NCBI GenBank assembly: GCA_002397315.1
Contig: DHAE01000001.1
Location: 16,403 to 80,402 of the forward strand
Direction of reading: 5' to 3'
Length of the DNA: 64,000 nucleotides
From: Comamonadaceae bacterium UBA4962
Lineage (GTDB): Bacteria > Pseudomonadota > Gammaproteobacteria > Burkholderiales > Burkholderiaceae_C
Under the pieces are notes generated by a model. The model was given only the letters and a program-made list of their open reading frames with translations, did no database searches and was not told where the DNA came from. Position 1 is the stretch's first letter. Every line of letters starts with the position of its first letter. A program made the position numbers and the translations under genes. This document shows, piece by piece, positions 17,530 through 25,576 of this stretch.

Positions 17530-17658
17530 GGGGCTGTCTCTCCCTGCAAGGATGGGTGGGCAATGGTCCGCCAGTGTAGGGCCGGACCATCACAGCGCAC
17601 CGCACCGCACCGCATCTCCGCGCCGCGCCCCGCCGCGCCGCAGTGCCCGCGGCGCTCG

Positions 17659-19041
17659 TCAGAAGAGCTTCACGATGGCCGGCACGCTCAGCACCGCCGT
17701 GTAGTAGCCCATGAACTGCACGCCCGTGTTGAACCCGAAGTTCCGCGACAGCAGGCCGCCCAGCAGGCCCATGGTGAGGATCACGAGCAGGCCCAGCAGT
17801 TGGCCTTCCCACACGCTGATGACGATGATCAGGCCGACGAAAGTGGCGATGATCGCTTCGTGGCTCACGCGGCGCGAGACGAACAGCGCAGCACGGCGCG
17901 CGAAGTTCATGGCGAACGGGTACGACACCACGGCTGCGAGCAGCACGGCCAGCATGCCGTAGCCCAGGAACTCCCAGTGGTTCAGCAGGTTGTGCAGGTT
18001 GTGCGTCTGGCCGGTGGCGGCATCGACGGTGAAGCGCGGCGGCGCGTTGAAGAGCGGCGCGGCCGGGCCGGCGGCCACGGGGCTGAGCGGCAGGCCGAAG
18101 GCGATCAGCGGGATCAGCGCCTCGGCGATGTAGGTGGCTTCGGTCACGCCGTTGCGCGCACTGAGCACCGTGGTGAGGCGGTGGTAGGCGTGCTTGATGC
18201 GCGAGCCGACCAGTTCGCCCAGCACCACCGTCATGGCGACGGGGCTGAACACGAAGGTGGCGCTGGAGATGGTGGCGGTGATCAGCGTCCAGCGGGTCTG
18301 CACGCGGTCCATCACCTTGAACGGGTTCGGGAAGTAGCCCGACCAGCCCTTCACGTCCGGCGCCAGGTTGAACTGGCGCACCTGGTCGCGCAGCATGCGC
18401 TGGCGGCCGGCCGGCGCGATCACGGTGAACAGGTCGGCGATCAGCGGGCCGATCGCGATGCCGAGAAAGTAGCTGATGCTGAGCTTCACGTCGTATTTCG
18501 CGGTGAGCGCCTGCAGCGCGATGATCACCACCACGAAGGGCACCAGCAGCGCCACCGAGGCCCAGCGGCCGGCCGAAAAGTAGGCGATGAGCAGCGCGGC
18601 GGCCAGGAAGATCCAGGGCGCCGTCTTGGTGATGGCGGCGCCGAACGGCGCGAGCATGACGGCGAACAGCACGGCCAGCGGCACGGCAACGAAGGCCGCG
18701 ACGATCGCGCCCGAGACCATCTTGCGCAGGGCGATGTGCGGCACGCCGAGCTTGCGCAGCATGTTGGCGTCCTGCAGCAGCGGCGTGGCCAGCGTGTCGC
18801 CCGGTATGCCCAGCAGCGCGGTGGGCACGGCATGCGTCATGTGCTTGGCGACGGCGCCGGCCAGGAAGAAGGTGAACACGCCGGCGGGGGGCACGCCGAG
18901 CAGCACCACCAGCAGCGTGAGCGGCGCGAGCGTGGTGGTTTCGTCGGTGCCCGAGACCAGGCCGATGGCGGCGAACACCACGGCGCCGACCAGCCCCATG
19001 GCGGCCGCGACGGCGATGTCGTTGAGGAGTTGCGGACCCAT
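17659..19041 (-). CDS. TctA-family tripartite transporter permease, large subunit
   Basis: Large membrane subunit (460 residues, about 12 spans) of a tripartite tricarboxylate-type transporter. The TctA-like motif HAVPTALLGIPGDTLATPLL near residue 70 and the repeated helical halves identify it. It is preceded by a small TctB-like gene and by degradative HMG-CoA reductase on the same strand, so mevalonate or a related hydroxy acid is a plausible substrate. This is inference from context. No TctC/Bug binding protein is adjacent. Confidence 0.82.
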   Translation of the reverse strand: MGPQLLNDIAVAAAMGLVGAVVFAAIGLVSGTDETTTLAPLTLLVVLLGVPPAGVFTFFLAGAVAKHMTHAVPTALLGIPGDTLATPLLQDANMLRKLGVPHIALRKMVSGAIVAAFVAVPLAVLFAVMLAPFGAAITKTAPWIFLAAALLIAYFSAGRWASVALLVPFVVVIIALQALTAKYDVKLSISYFLGIAIGPLIADLFTVIAPAGRQRMLRDQVRQFNLAPDVKGWSGYFPNPFKVMDRVQTRWTLITATISSATFVFSPVAMTVVLGELVGSRIKHAYHRLTTVLSARNGVTEATYIAEALIPLIAFGLPLSPVAAGPAAPLFNAPPRFTVDAATGQTHNLHNLLNHWEFLGYGMLAVLLAAVVSYPFAMNFARRAALFVSRRVSHEAIIATFVGLIIVISVWEGQLLGLLVILTMGLLGGLLSRNFGFNTGVQFMGYYTAVLSVPAIVKLF

Positions 19042-19056
19042 GTCGTGGCTCCCGGT

Positions 19057-19539
19057 TCAGCGCGGCGCGCGGCCGGCGGCTGCGGTCTGCGTGGTGGATG
19101 GGGCGACCGCAGCGGGTGTGGCCTGCGCGTTCTGCACGAACAGGTCGTAGAGCTTCAGTTCCTTCAGCTCCTGCACCACCACGGGCGGCAGGTCGGCCAC
19201 GGAACCCAGCCCGCCCGGCTGCGCGGCCAGTTCCTCCAGCACCTCGCGGCGCCAGGCCGGATCGGTGGAGGTGTCCTGCTCGGTCACTTCGCGCTTCGGC
19301 GGAAACGCGCGCGCGCAGATCACGCCGGCCGCCACGCAGCCGGCCAGGCCCGCGAGCATGGCGTAGGCATGGGCGAGCTGTGGCGATGCGACGACCGTGG
19401 CGAGCCAGCGGCTGGCCAGGAAGAAGCCGGTCACGCTGATGCCGATGCCGATCGCGATGGACCAGGCGAGGTGCCGCAGGTCGACGGTGTCGCCCCAGAC
19501 TTCGGCCAGCCGCCAGCCGGCGGGTTTGTTGGTTGTCAT
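19057..19539 (-). CDS. TctB-like small membrane subunit
   Basis: A 160-residue protein with two clear membrane spans (WSIAIGIGISVTGFFLASRW and AYAMLAGLAGCVAAGVICA) and a cytoplasmic tail containing LPPVVVQELKELKLYDLF. Size and position 15 nt upstream of the TctA-like gene suit the small subunit of a tripartite transporter, although it has two spans rather than the four usual in TctB, so it is divergent. I use the ATG at 19539 (MTTNKPAGWRLAEV), with AAGGAGA about 5 nt upstream; the frame opens 12 codons earlier. Confidence 0.68.
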   Translation of the reverse strand: MTTNKPAGWRLAEVWGDTVDLRHLAWSIAIGIGISVTGFFLASRWLATVVASPQLAHAYAMLAGLAGCVAAGVICARAFPPKREVTEQDTSTDPAWRREVLEELAAQPGGLGSVADLPPVVVQELKELKLYDLFVQNAQATPAAVAPSTTQTAAAGRAPR

Positions 19540-19621
19540 GCTTGTCTCCTTGTTATGGTCCGCGGTGGGCGGCACGTGCCGCGCCCTGGCAGGCCCACCG
19601 CCGCCGGGGCACGGGCGGGGG

Positions 19622-20911
19622 TCAACCTTTTGCGCGCAGTTCCTTCAGCACTTCCAGCGCCCGGTCGGTGCGCACGTCGTGCTCGGCGGCCAAGCGCCTG
19701 GCCACGGCTTCCACCTCGTCGCCCGTGGCACCGGCCACCAGCGCGATGTTGCGGGCGTGCAGGGCCATGTGGCCGCGCTGGATGCCTTCGGTGGCCAGGG
19801 CGCGCAGGGCACCCAGGTTCTGCGCCAGGCCCACGGCCGCGGCGATCTCGCCGAGTTCCTGCGCGCTCTTCACGTCCATCATCCGGAGCGCGAGGCGCGC
19901 CAGCGGATGCGTCTTGGTGGCGCCGCCCACAAGGCCCACGGGCATGGGCAGCTCGATGGTGCCGACCAGCGCGCCGGAGGTGTCCTTCTCCCAGCGCGTG
20001 AGCGAGGTGTAGAGGCCGCCGCGGCTGGCGTAGGCATGCGCGCCGGCCTCCACCGCGCGCCAGTCGTTGCCGGTGGCGACGATGACGGGATCGATGCCGT
20101 TCATGATGCCCTTGTTGTGCGTGGCGGCGCGGTAGGGGTCGATGGCGGCGAAGGTGTAGGCATCCAGGATGCCTTCGATGATCTCCTCGCCGCTGCGCTC
20201 CTTGGTGGCGAGCGTCTGCGCCGTGAGCCGCACGCGGGCGCGCGCCAGCCGCAGGTCGGCCAGGTTGGAGAGGATGCGCAGGCGCACCGAGCCGCCGGTG
20301 ATCTCCTCCAGCAGCGGCGCCACTGACTCGGCCATGGTGTTGACGGTGTTGGCGCCCATCGCGTCGCGCACGTCCACGATCAGGTGCATGACGATCATCG
20401 CGCCGCGTGGCGAATCGGGGAACACGTGCACCTCGATGTCCTTGCAGCCGCCGCCCAGTTGGATCAGCACCTTGTCGCGGCCGTTGGCGCGTTCGATGAT
20501 GCGGTCGCGCGCCTGCAGCACGGCGATGCGGGCGCCGTACGGATCGTTGATGCCGACCACCTGCACCTGCGCGCGCATCAGCGGCAGCGTGCTGGACGTC
20601 TGGAAGCCGCCGTCCTCGCGCGCCAGCTTGGCCATGAACGAGGCGGCGGCCACGATGGAAGGCTCTTCCACGGCCATCGGGATCAGCACGTCGCGGCCGT
20701 TGATGCGGAAGTTGCCGGCGACGCCCATCGGCAGCTCGAAGGTGCCGAACACGTTCTCGATCATGCCGTCGGCGAGCGGCAGGGGCAGGGCGCCGGGCGC
20801 ATCGAGCAGGGCGCGGTCCTCGGCGCCGAGGCCGCAGGCGTCGATGAGGAAGTCGCGCCGCTGGGCGGGCGTGAGGGAGCGGAACTGGGGCAGTCGCGAG
20901 TCGGCAACCAT
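19622..20911 (-). CDS. mvaA: Degradative class II HMG-CoA reductase
   Basis: Catabolic HMG-CoA reductase of 429 residues, oxidising mevalonate plus CoA to HMG-CoA. It resembles the Pseudomonas mevalonii enzyme (428 residues). Signatures are ENVFGTFELPMGVA, the catalytic Glu in EEPSIVAAAS, DAMGANTVNTMAE, catalytic Lys in ATHNKGIMNG, the Asp of TGNDWRAVEAG, and catalytic His in QRGHMALHARN. AGGAG sits 9 nt before the ATG at 20911, whereas the ATG at 20920 abuts it, so 20911 is chosen. TctB- and TctA-like genes follow; a MocR regulator is divergent. In a MEP-pathway organism (ispD and ispF are here) this enzyme is almost certainly degradative. Downstream HMG-CoA lyase is not adjacent. Confidence 0.93.
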   Translation of the reverse strand: MVADSRLPQFRSLTPAQRRDFLIDACGLGAEDRALLDAPGALPLPLADGMIENVFGTFELPMGVAGNFRINGRDVLIPMAVEEPSIVAAASFMAKLAREDGGFQTSSTLPLMRAQVQVVGINDPYGARIAVLQARDRIIERANGRDKVLIQLGGGCKDIEVHVFPDSPRGAMIVMHLIVDVRDAMGANTVNTMAESVAPLLEEITGGSVRLRILSNLADLRLARARVRLTAQTLATKERSGEEIIEGILDAYTFAAIDPYRAATHNKGIMNGIDPVIVATGNDWRAVEAGAHAYASRGGLYTSLTRWEKDTSGALVGTIELPMPVGLVGGATKTHPLARLALRMMDVKSAQELGEIAAAVGLAQNLGALRALATEGIQRGHMALHARNIALVAGATGDEVEAVARRLAAEHDVRTDRALEVLKELRAKG

Positions 20912-20948
20912 GGAAGGCATCTCCTGGAGTCAAGAATCTGGTCGCCGG

Positions 20949-21001
20949 ACTGTAGGCAGACTGTACCCTTTGAGAAAGGTACAGTTTGGGCGAACAGTAC
21001 C
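20949..21001. promoter_or_regulatory. Repeated ACTGTA half-sites between mvaA and mocR
   Basis: In the 119-bp divergent gap, ACTGTA occurs at 20949 and 20960, 11 bp apart. ACTGTACC (20960-20967) and GGTACAGT (20978-20985) form a perfect inverted repeat with a 10-bp spacer. A further CAGTACC lies at 20995-21001. Helically phased repeats in this position suit binding of the MocR regulator. Confidence 0.65.
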
Positions 21002-21030
21002 ATCGCACTGCAACATGAACGGAGGCCGCC

Positions 21031-22452
21031 ATGGCCCACACCCCCACCCGAGCGCGGGGCCGCCAGGCCCCGATCGCAGAGCGGCTCGCAGACCTGATCG
21101 GCCAGCAGATCGACGACGGCGTCTACCGGCCGGGCGACAAGCTGCCCTCGCTGCGCGAGCTGGCGCAACTGCACCGCTATGCCAAGAACACCGTGGTTGC
21201 CGCGTTCGATCTGCTGGTCTCGCGCGGCGTGGTGGAGCCGCGCCGCGGCTCGGGCTTCTACGTGCTGGGTACGGCGCGGCCCGCGCAGCGGGCGCAGGAG
21301 GAATCCGGCCGGCTGGGCCGGGCCATGGACATCGTCTGGCTGATGCGCGAGCAGCTCAAGACCGAGCCGGGCGCGGTGGCCGTGGGCGACGGCTTCCCGC
21401 CCGTCGAATGGCTGGCCGACATGCGGCTGGACCGCTACCACCAGAAGGTGGTGCGCACGGGCCTGGGGTCGCTGTTCCGCTACGGCAGCCGCTACGGCTA
21501 CGGACCGCTGCGCGACAGCCTGGTGCGCAAGCTGGGCGATTTCGGGCTGCAGGCCGCGCCGGGGCAACTGGTGCTCACGCACGGCGCCAACGAGGCCATG
21601 GACCTCGTGATCCGCTACTTCGTGCCGCCCGGCGCCACGGTGCTGGTGGACGAGCCGGGCTACTACCCGCTGTTCGGCAAGCTCCAGCTCGCCGGCGCCC
21701 GCGTGATCGGCGTGCAGCGCCTGGCCGACGGGCCCGACGTCGCGGCGCTGGAGGCGTTGCTGCAGCAGGAGCGGCCACGGCTCTTCTTCACGCAGTCGCT
21801 CGCGCACAACCCCACGGGCTCGGACATCACCGCCGCCAAGGCCTACAAGGTGCTGCAGCTCGCCGAACGCCACAACCTGCTGATCGTGGAGGACGATCCG
21901 CTCGCGGACTTCAAGCCCACCTCGGCGGTGCGTCTGTCCACGCTCGACCAGTTGGAGCGCACCATCTACATCGGCAGCTTCTCCAAATCGTTCTCGGCCG
22001 CGCTGCGCGTGGGCTTCATCGCCTGCAACGATGCGCTGGCGAGCGACCTGGCCGACCTGAAGGCGCTGATCCACGTGAGCGGATCGGAATACTGCGAGCG
22101 CATGGTGGACGTGATGCTGCGCGAGGGCCACTACGAGCGCCACCTGGTGCGCCTGCGGCAGAAGCTGGGGCAGGCGACGGCCCAGGCGCTGGCGCTGCTC
22201 GATGCCCAGGGCTGCGAGGTGTTCGCGCGCAGCGCGCAGAGCCTCTACCTGTGGGTGGCCTTTCCGGGCGTGGAGGATTCGCTCGACTGGGCCGCGCAGC
22301 TGCTGCAGCACAAGGTGAGCATGGCGCCGGGGCGGGTGTTCCAGGTGGATCCCGCCCGGGTGTCGCGCTGGTCGCGCTGCAACGTGAGCGCGGTGCTGGA
22401 CGAACGGTTCCAGCGGGCGATCGCCGAGCGACCGGCGGCCCCGCGCTCCTGA
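21031..22452 (+). CDS. MocR-family (GntR-aminotransferase) regulator
   Basis: Transcription factor of 473 residues made of an N-terminal GntR winged helix (YRPGDKLPSLRELAQLHRYA) fused to a fold-type I aminotransferase domain. The PLP lysine is in YIGSFSKSFSAALRVGF and the Asp of VEDDPLADFKP also fits. Such proteins use the aminotransferase domain to sense an effector. It is divergent from the mvaA operon over a gap carrying phased ACTGTA repeats and is probably its regulator. The effector is unknown. Confidence 0.88.
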   Translation: MAHTPTRARGRQAPIAERLADLIGQQIDDGVYRPGDKLPSLRELAQLHRYAKNTVVAAFDLLVSRGVVEPRRGSGFYVLGTARPAQRAQEESGRLGRAMDIVWLMREQLKTEPGAVAVGDGFPPVEWLADMRLDRYHQKVVRTGLGSLFRYGSRYGYGPLRDSLVRKLGDFGLQAAPGQLVLTHGANEAMDLVIRYFVPPGATVLVDEPGYYPLFGKLQLAGARVIGVQRLADGPDVAALEALLQQERPRLFFTQSLAHNPTGSDITAAKAYKVLQLAERHNLLIVEDDPLADFKPTSAVRLSTLDQLERTIYIGSFSKSFSAALRVGFIACNDALASDLADLKALIHVSGSEYCERMVDVMLREGHYERHLVRLRQKLGQATAQALALLDAQGCEVFARSAQSLYLWVAFPGVEDSLDWAAQLLQHKVSMAPGRVFQVDPARVSRWSRCNVSAVLDERFQRAIAERPAAPRS

Positions 22453-22474
22453 GGCGGCGCCGGCGCCGCGGGCC

Positions 22475-23134
22475 TCAGCACCGCAGCCTGAATTGCTGGT
22501 CCCGCGCTTCGCGGCGCTCGATGCGGATGCGGTCGAGATCGTAGTGGCGGCTGCCCGCCCGGCCCATGGCGTCCAGCTCGGCGATGCGCGATTCCAGCGC
22601 CGCGCAGACCGTGCGCGGATTCGGCGGTGCCGGCGTGGGCGGCGTCTCCAGTGCGTGTCGCGGTGCGGAGGGTGCCGCGAGCGCGGCCATCTCGTTGCGC
22701 TGGGCACTGGCCATCGCCACCTGGTCCTGCCAGCGCAGGCCGCCGGGCACGGTTTCGGTGCGGTCGACCCAGGCGCCGTGGGCATGGCAGTGCTGGCGGG
22801 ACCAGAATTTTCCGCCGGCCTTGCCCTGGCACAGATAGAGCGTGGCCAGGCCGTCCCGCTCCGAATCGCTGCGTACGGAGGCCATGGGGGGCGATGTGTC
22901 CACCACGCGCCCGCCCCGGCAGGCGTCGTGGCCGTAGGTATTGCCGCAGCGGTAGACCTCTTGCGCGCGCACAGGCGGCGCCCAGAGCGCCCATGCGGCG
23001 CCCATCGCCGCCGCGGCCCATAGGCAGGCTATTGCGCCACCGGCGGGCCGCAGAGGGCGGCAGAAGCCAGGCCCCACGCGGGAGCCCGATTGCAGCGCGC
23101 CCGCGCGCCGCCGCGCCTTCCATGAAAACAGCAT
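22475..23134 (-). CDS. Exported DUF4124-like protein, unknown
   Basis: A 219-residue protein, with a hydrophobic segment at residues about 34-57 (AIACLWAAAAMGAAWALWAPP) that acts as a signal or anchor. Just after it comes EVYRCGNTYGHDACRGGRVVD, the cysteine-containing opening seen in DUF4124-type envelope proteins. Four further cysteines follow. GGGAGGGAG directly before the ATG at 23134 supports this start despite a long charged n-region. The C-terminal third is charged and helical. Function unknown. Confidence 0.68.
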   Translation of the reverse strand: MLFSWKARRRAGALQSGSRVGPGFCRPLRPAGGAIACLWAAAAMGAAWALWAPPVRAQEVYRCGNTYGHDACRGGRVVDTSPPMASVRSDSERDGLATLYLCQGKAGGKFWSRQHCHAHGAWVDRTETVPGGLRWQDQVAMASAQRNEMAALAAPSAPRHALETPPTPAPPNPRTVCAALESRIAELDAMGRAGSRHYDLDRIRIERREARDQQFRLRC

Positions 23135-23150
23135 GCTCCCTCCCGGAACG

Positions 23151-23172
23151 GCCCGCGGAGCGGGCTCTTTTT
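23151..23172 (+). terminator. Hairpin with T-run, possible plus-strand terminator
   Basis: GCCCGC, GGA loop, GCGGGC, then TCTTTTT. It lies just upstream of a minus-strand gene and no plus-strand gene precedes it closely, so its use is uncertain. Confidence 0.3.
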
Positions 23173-23264
23173 ATGATCGAACGAACGTCGCGTCCATCAT
23201 AAGCGCAGCATGTTGCGCCGTGTGCGCCGCGGCGCCGCGCTGTTCCGGGGGGCAGGGACGGGGG

Positions 23265-23459
23265 TCAACCCCCTCGGCGCGGTACCGCGTCGGGGCCGCT
23301 GTCGCCCGCGCCGGGGCGGGTGCGGTCCGCGTCTCCTTCCGGCGTGGGCGTGCCGGTCTTTTCCGTGTTGCGGCGGTCGTCCGTCTCCACGAACGTGGGG
23401 CTGGGACGGCCAGGGTCCTTGCGGGGCTTGCCGTCGGGGGAATCGAGTTGGGTGACCAT
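23265..23459 (-). CDS. Small hydrophilic 64-residue protein
   Basis: The ATG at 23459 is preceded by AAGGAG with 5 nt spacing, which is strong evidence for this small gene. The product (MVTQLDSPDGKPRKDPGRPS and onward) is rich in Asp, Arg, Pro and Gly, with no hydrophobic segment, so it is probably intrinsically disordered. It lies 38 nt downstream of the DJ-1-like gene on the same strand, so the two are probably co-transcribed. Function unknown; a stress-related role by association would be a guess. Confidence 0.55.
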   Translation of the reverse strand: MVTQLDSPDGKPRKDPGRPSPTFVETDDRRNTEKTGTPTPEGDADRTRPGAGDSGPDAVPRRGG

Positions 23460-23497
23460 GGGGACTCCTTGCAATGGATGCGGAAGAACGTGGGGAA

Positions 23498-24103
23498 TCA
23501 GCCGCGTGCGGCAGGCGCACCCTGCTGCAGCGTCTTCAGGATCTGCGCGTTGAACTGCGGAATGTCGTCGGGCTTGCGGCTGCTGATCCACTGGCCTTCG
23601 ACCCGCACGGCCTGGTCCACCCACTGGGCGCCCGCATTGCGCAGATCGGTGGCGAGGCTCGGCCAGCTGGTGAGGGTCTTGCCCTGGACGAGTCCCGCGT
23701 CGATCAGCAGCCAGGCACCGTGGCAGATCACGGCCACGGGCTTGCCCGCGCGGTCGATGGCCTGCACGAAGGCCCGGGCCTTCTCGTCGGTGCGCAGCGC
23801 ATCGGCGTTCACCACCCCGCCGGGCAGCACGACCGCGTCGAACGCATCGGGTCGGGCCTGGTCGAGTGTCTCGTCCACGTCGAAGCGGTCCGCCTTGTCC
23901 ACGTGGTTGAAGCCCTGCACCTGGCCCGCTTTCGGCGCGACGATCCGCGCGTCGAACCCGGCGGCTTTCAATGCGTCGCGCGGACCGGTCAGCTCGGCCT
24001 GCTCGAAACCGTCCGTGACGATCAGCGCGACGCGGCGGTTGCCGGCCTGGGAAGAAGAGGAAGAGGGGGAAGAGGAAGAGGAAGAGGAAGAGGAAGAGGC
24101 CAT
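23498..24103 (-). CDS. DJ-1/PfpI-family protein with polyserine N-terminus
   Basis: A 201-residue cytosolic class I glutamine-amidotransferase-like protein of the DJ-1/PfpI superfamily (general stress protein 18/YhbO branch). The nucleophile elbow is AVICHGAWLL, and the Glu that hydrogen-bonds the Cys is in DGFEQAELTGP. Members act as protease, chaperone or deglycase; which applies is unknown. I start at the ATG at 24103. The first residues are Met-Ala followed by an almost uninterrupted serine run with one proline, not part of the fold and encoded by a tandem repeat. A small hydrophilic gene follows. Confidence 0.85.
   Translation of the reverse strand: MASSSSSSSSSSPSSSSSQAGNRRVALIVTDGFEQAELTGPRDALKAAGFDARIVAPKAGQVQGFNHVDKADRFDVDETLDQARPDAFDAVVLPGGVVNADALRTDEKARAFVQAIDRAGKPVAVICHGAWLLIDAGLVQGKTLTSWPSLATDLRNAGAQWVDQAVRVEGQWISSRKPDDIPQFNAQILKTLQQGAPAARG
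24051..24098. repeat. GAGGAA tandem microsatellite in the DJ-1-like gene
   Basis: A run of GAA/GAG triplets, mostly in a regular GAGGAA hexamer, encodes polyserine on the minus strand. Units are multiples of three, so changes in copy number would alter tract length without shifting the frame. Confidence 0.8.
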
Positions 24104-24231
24104 GGAATGAAAGCTCCGTTGAAGGGACGAAACTTCCAATCTAGGGACGGCATGGGGCCGCGCCTGTCAGCCAAGGGCGATGATGGCCGTGGGTGCCGCC
24201 GCGGCCCTGGCCTCGCGGCGCGTGGCCAGGC

Positions 24232-24747
24232 TCAGTGATTGCGGCAGGCCGCGCGCATGAGTTTGCCGGACGGATCGCCCGGAATGCCTGCGAAGACCAC
24301 GGGGGACTCGTGTTCCTTGAACTCGGCGCGGGCCGTGACGGGACCGTTCCAGTTCGGTTCTTGGTAATAGTTCAGCGTGAGATACCAACCCTTGCGCTGC
24401 ACGCAGTCGAACACGGCCATGCCCTGATAGGACTGGTAGAGGATATTGCGCGCATTGGTCCGCAGGGCGCTGCGCGAGACGCGCACCTCGACGGCCACTT
24501 GGTCCTGCCAGGGGGTCGCCGTGGGGTTGATCTGCACGAGGTCGCCGTCGCCGAGTTCGGGAAAGCCGTGGATGGTGAGCCATTCCTCCTTGCGCCGGAT
24601 GCCTTCGGAAACCGCAGGCACCGGGGCCTGAGCGGAAGCAGGGGACGTCCGCGGGGCCGGCACCTGGGCAGACGGGGCCTGCTGGGTGGCGGCTTCCCCG
24701 GCGATCAGAACGGCGGCCGACAGGGCGATGCGTGCGGCAGGGAGCAA
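24232..24747 (-). CDS. Exported surface-adhesin-E-like protein
   Basis: Periplasmic or surface protein, 171 residues from a TTG start. The TTG at 24747 follows AGGAGG with 4 nt spacing and yields a clean signal peptide, MLPAARIALSAAVLIAGEAA. An upstream ATG at 24789 is the alternative but adds a non-signal stretch. The mature domain has LTIHGFPELGDGDLVQINPT, a conserved DC pair in AVFDCVQRKGWYLTLNYY, and EPNWNGPV, ending LMRAACRNH. The same pattern recurs in the gene at 58111, so the two are paralogs. I associate this layout with the surface-adhesin protein E family; that is from memory. No operon partner. Confidence 0.65.
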   Translation of the reverse strand: MLPAARIALSAAVLIAGEAATQQAPSAQVPAPRTSPASAQAPVPAVSEGIRRKEEWLTIHGFPELGDGDLVQINPTATPWQDQVAVEVRVSRSALRTNARNILYQSYQGMAVFDCVQRKGWYLTLNYYQEPNWNGPVTARAEFKEHESPVVFAGIPGDPSGKLMRAACRNH

Positions 24748-24929
24748 GGAACCTCCTGGGAAGCCGGTGAAGAAGGGCAGCGGATGCATCTTAACGGGAA
24801 TTCCCGCAAGATGCCGCACAGCGGAATTGCGCGGGTGTGATCCCCAACGCATCCGTCAGGGTATTCCTTCGCGGGCCCGCCGAGCGCCCCTCCCTAGAAT
24901 CGGACACAGAAAGCCCATAACGAAAAGTG

Positions 24930-24949
24930 CCGGGGCCCATAGGCCCCGG
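24930..24949 (+). promoter_or_regulatory. Hairpin in the phaR leader
   Basis: CCGGGGCC, CATA, GGCCCCGG forms a perfect 8-bp stem 20 nt before the phaR start codon. No T-run follows on the plus strand, so it is not a simple terminator. It could be an operator or RNA hairpin. Confidence 0.35.
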
Positions 24950-24969
24950 GTGACCCCAAGGAGCCCGCC

Positions 24970-25509
24970 GTGCCAGATTCCCCCTCCGACACCCCTTCGC
25001 CCCGCCCTCCGCAGCGGGTCGTCAAGAAGTACCCGAACCGCCGGCTCTACGACACCTCCACCTCCACCTACATCACGCTGGCGGAGGTCAAGCAACTGGT
25101 GATGGATGGCGAGGACGTGGCCGTGCGCGACGCGAAGACCGGCGAAGACCTCACGCGCAGCATCCTTTTGCAGATCATCCTGGAAGAAGAGGCGGGCGGC
25201 GCGCCGATGTTCACCGAGGCGGTGCTGGCCAACATCATCCGCTTCTACGGCCACGCCATGCAGGGCTTCATGGGCGCCTACCTCGAGAAGAACGTGCAGA
25301 TGTTCTCGGACTTCCAGGCGCGCATGGCCGAGCAGTCGCACGGCTTCACGCCCGAAATGTGGACGCAGTTCATGAACCCGCAATCCCCGCTCTACCAGGG
25401 CATGATGGGCCAGTACCGCGACCAGTCGCAGGCCATGTTCACGCAGATGCAGGAGCAGATGCAGAAGCAGACGGAGCAGATGCTGGGGGCGTTCGGCATC
25501 AAGCGCTGA
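24970..25509 (+). CDS. phaR: Polyhydroxyalkanoate synthesis repressor PhaR
   Basis: Represses phasin and PHB-synthesis genes and binds PHB granules. The 179-residue protein has the PHB/PHA accumulation DNA-binding domain at the N-terminus (VVKKYPNRRLYDTSTSTYIT), then the PHB-accumulation domain, and a Gln/Met-rich C-terminus (MFTQMQEQMQKQTEQMLG) likely to contact polymer or form a coiled coil. The start is GTG at 24970, with AAGGAG 6 nt upstream; no ATG fits. phaC, phaA and phaB are not in this window. Confidence 0.93.
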   Translation: MPDSPSDTPSPRPPQRVVKKYPNRRLYDTSTSTYITLAEVKQLVMDGEDVAVRDAKTGEDLTRSILLQIILEEEAGGAPMFTEAVLANIIRFYGHAMQGFMGAYLEKNVQMFSDFQARMAEQSHGFTPEMWTQFMNPQSPLYQGMMGQYRDQSQAMFTQMQEQMQKQTEQMLGAFGIKR

Positions 25510-25576
25510 ACGGCGCCGCCGGGTGCCGGCAGAGGCGCGCCGCACCCCTGCCGGCCGGAACTGGGACAATACGGGG

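Noticed and set aside
17125..20001. A 958-codon plus-strand frame across OsmC, TctA and TctB
   Set aside because: It crosses three well-supported minus-strand genes and has only low-complexity His/Gly/Arg sequence.
24051..24103. Phase-variable on/off switch in the DJ-1-like gene
   Set aside because: Repeat units are three or six bases, so slippage would not shift the reading frame.
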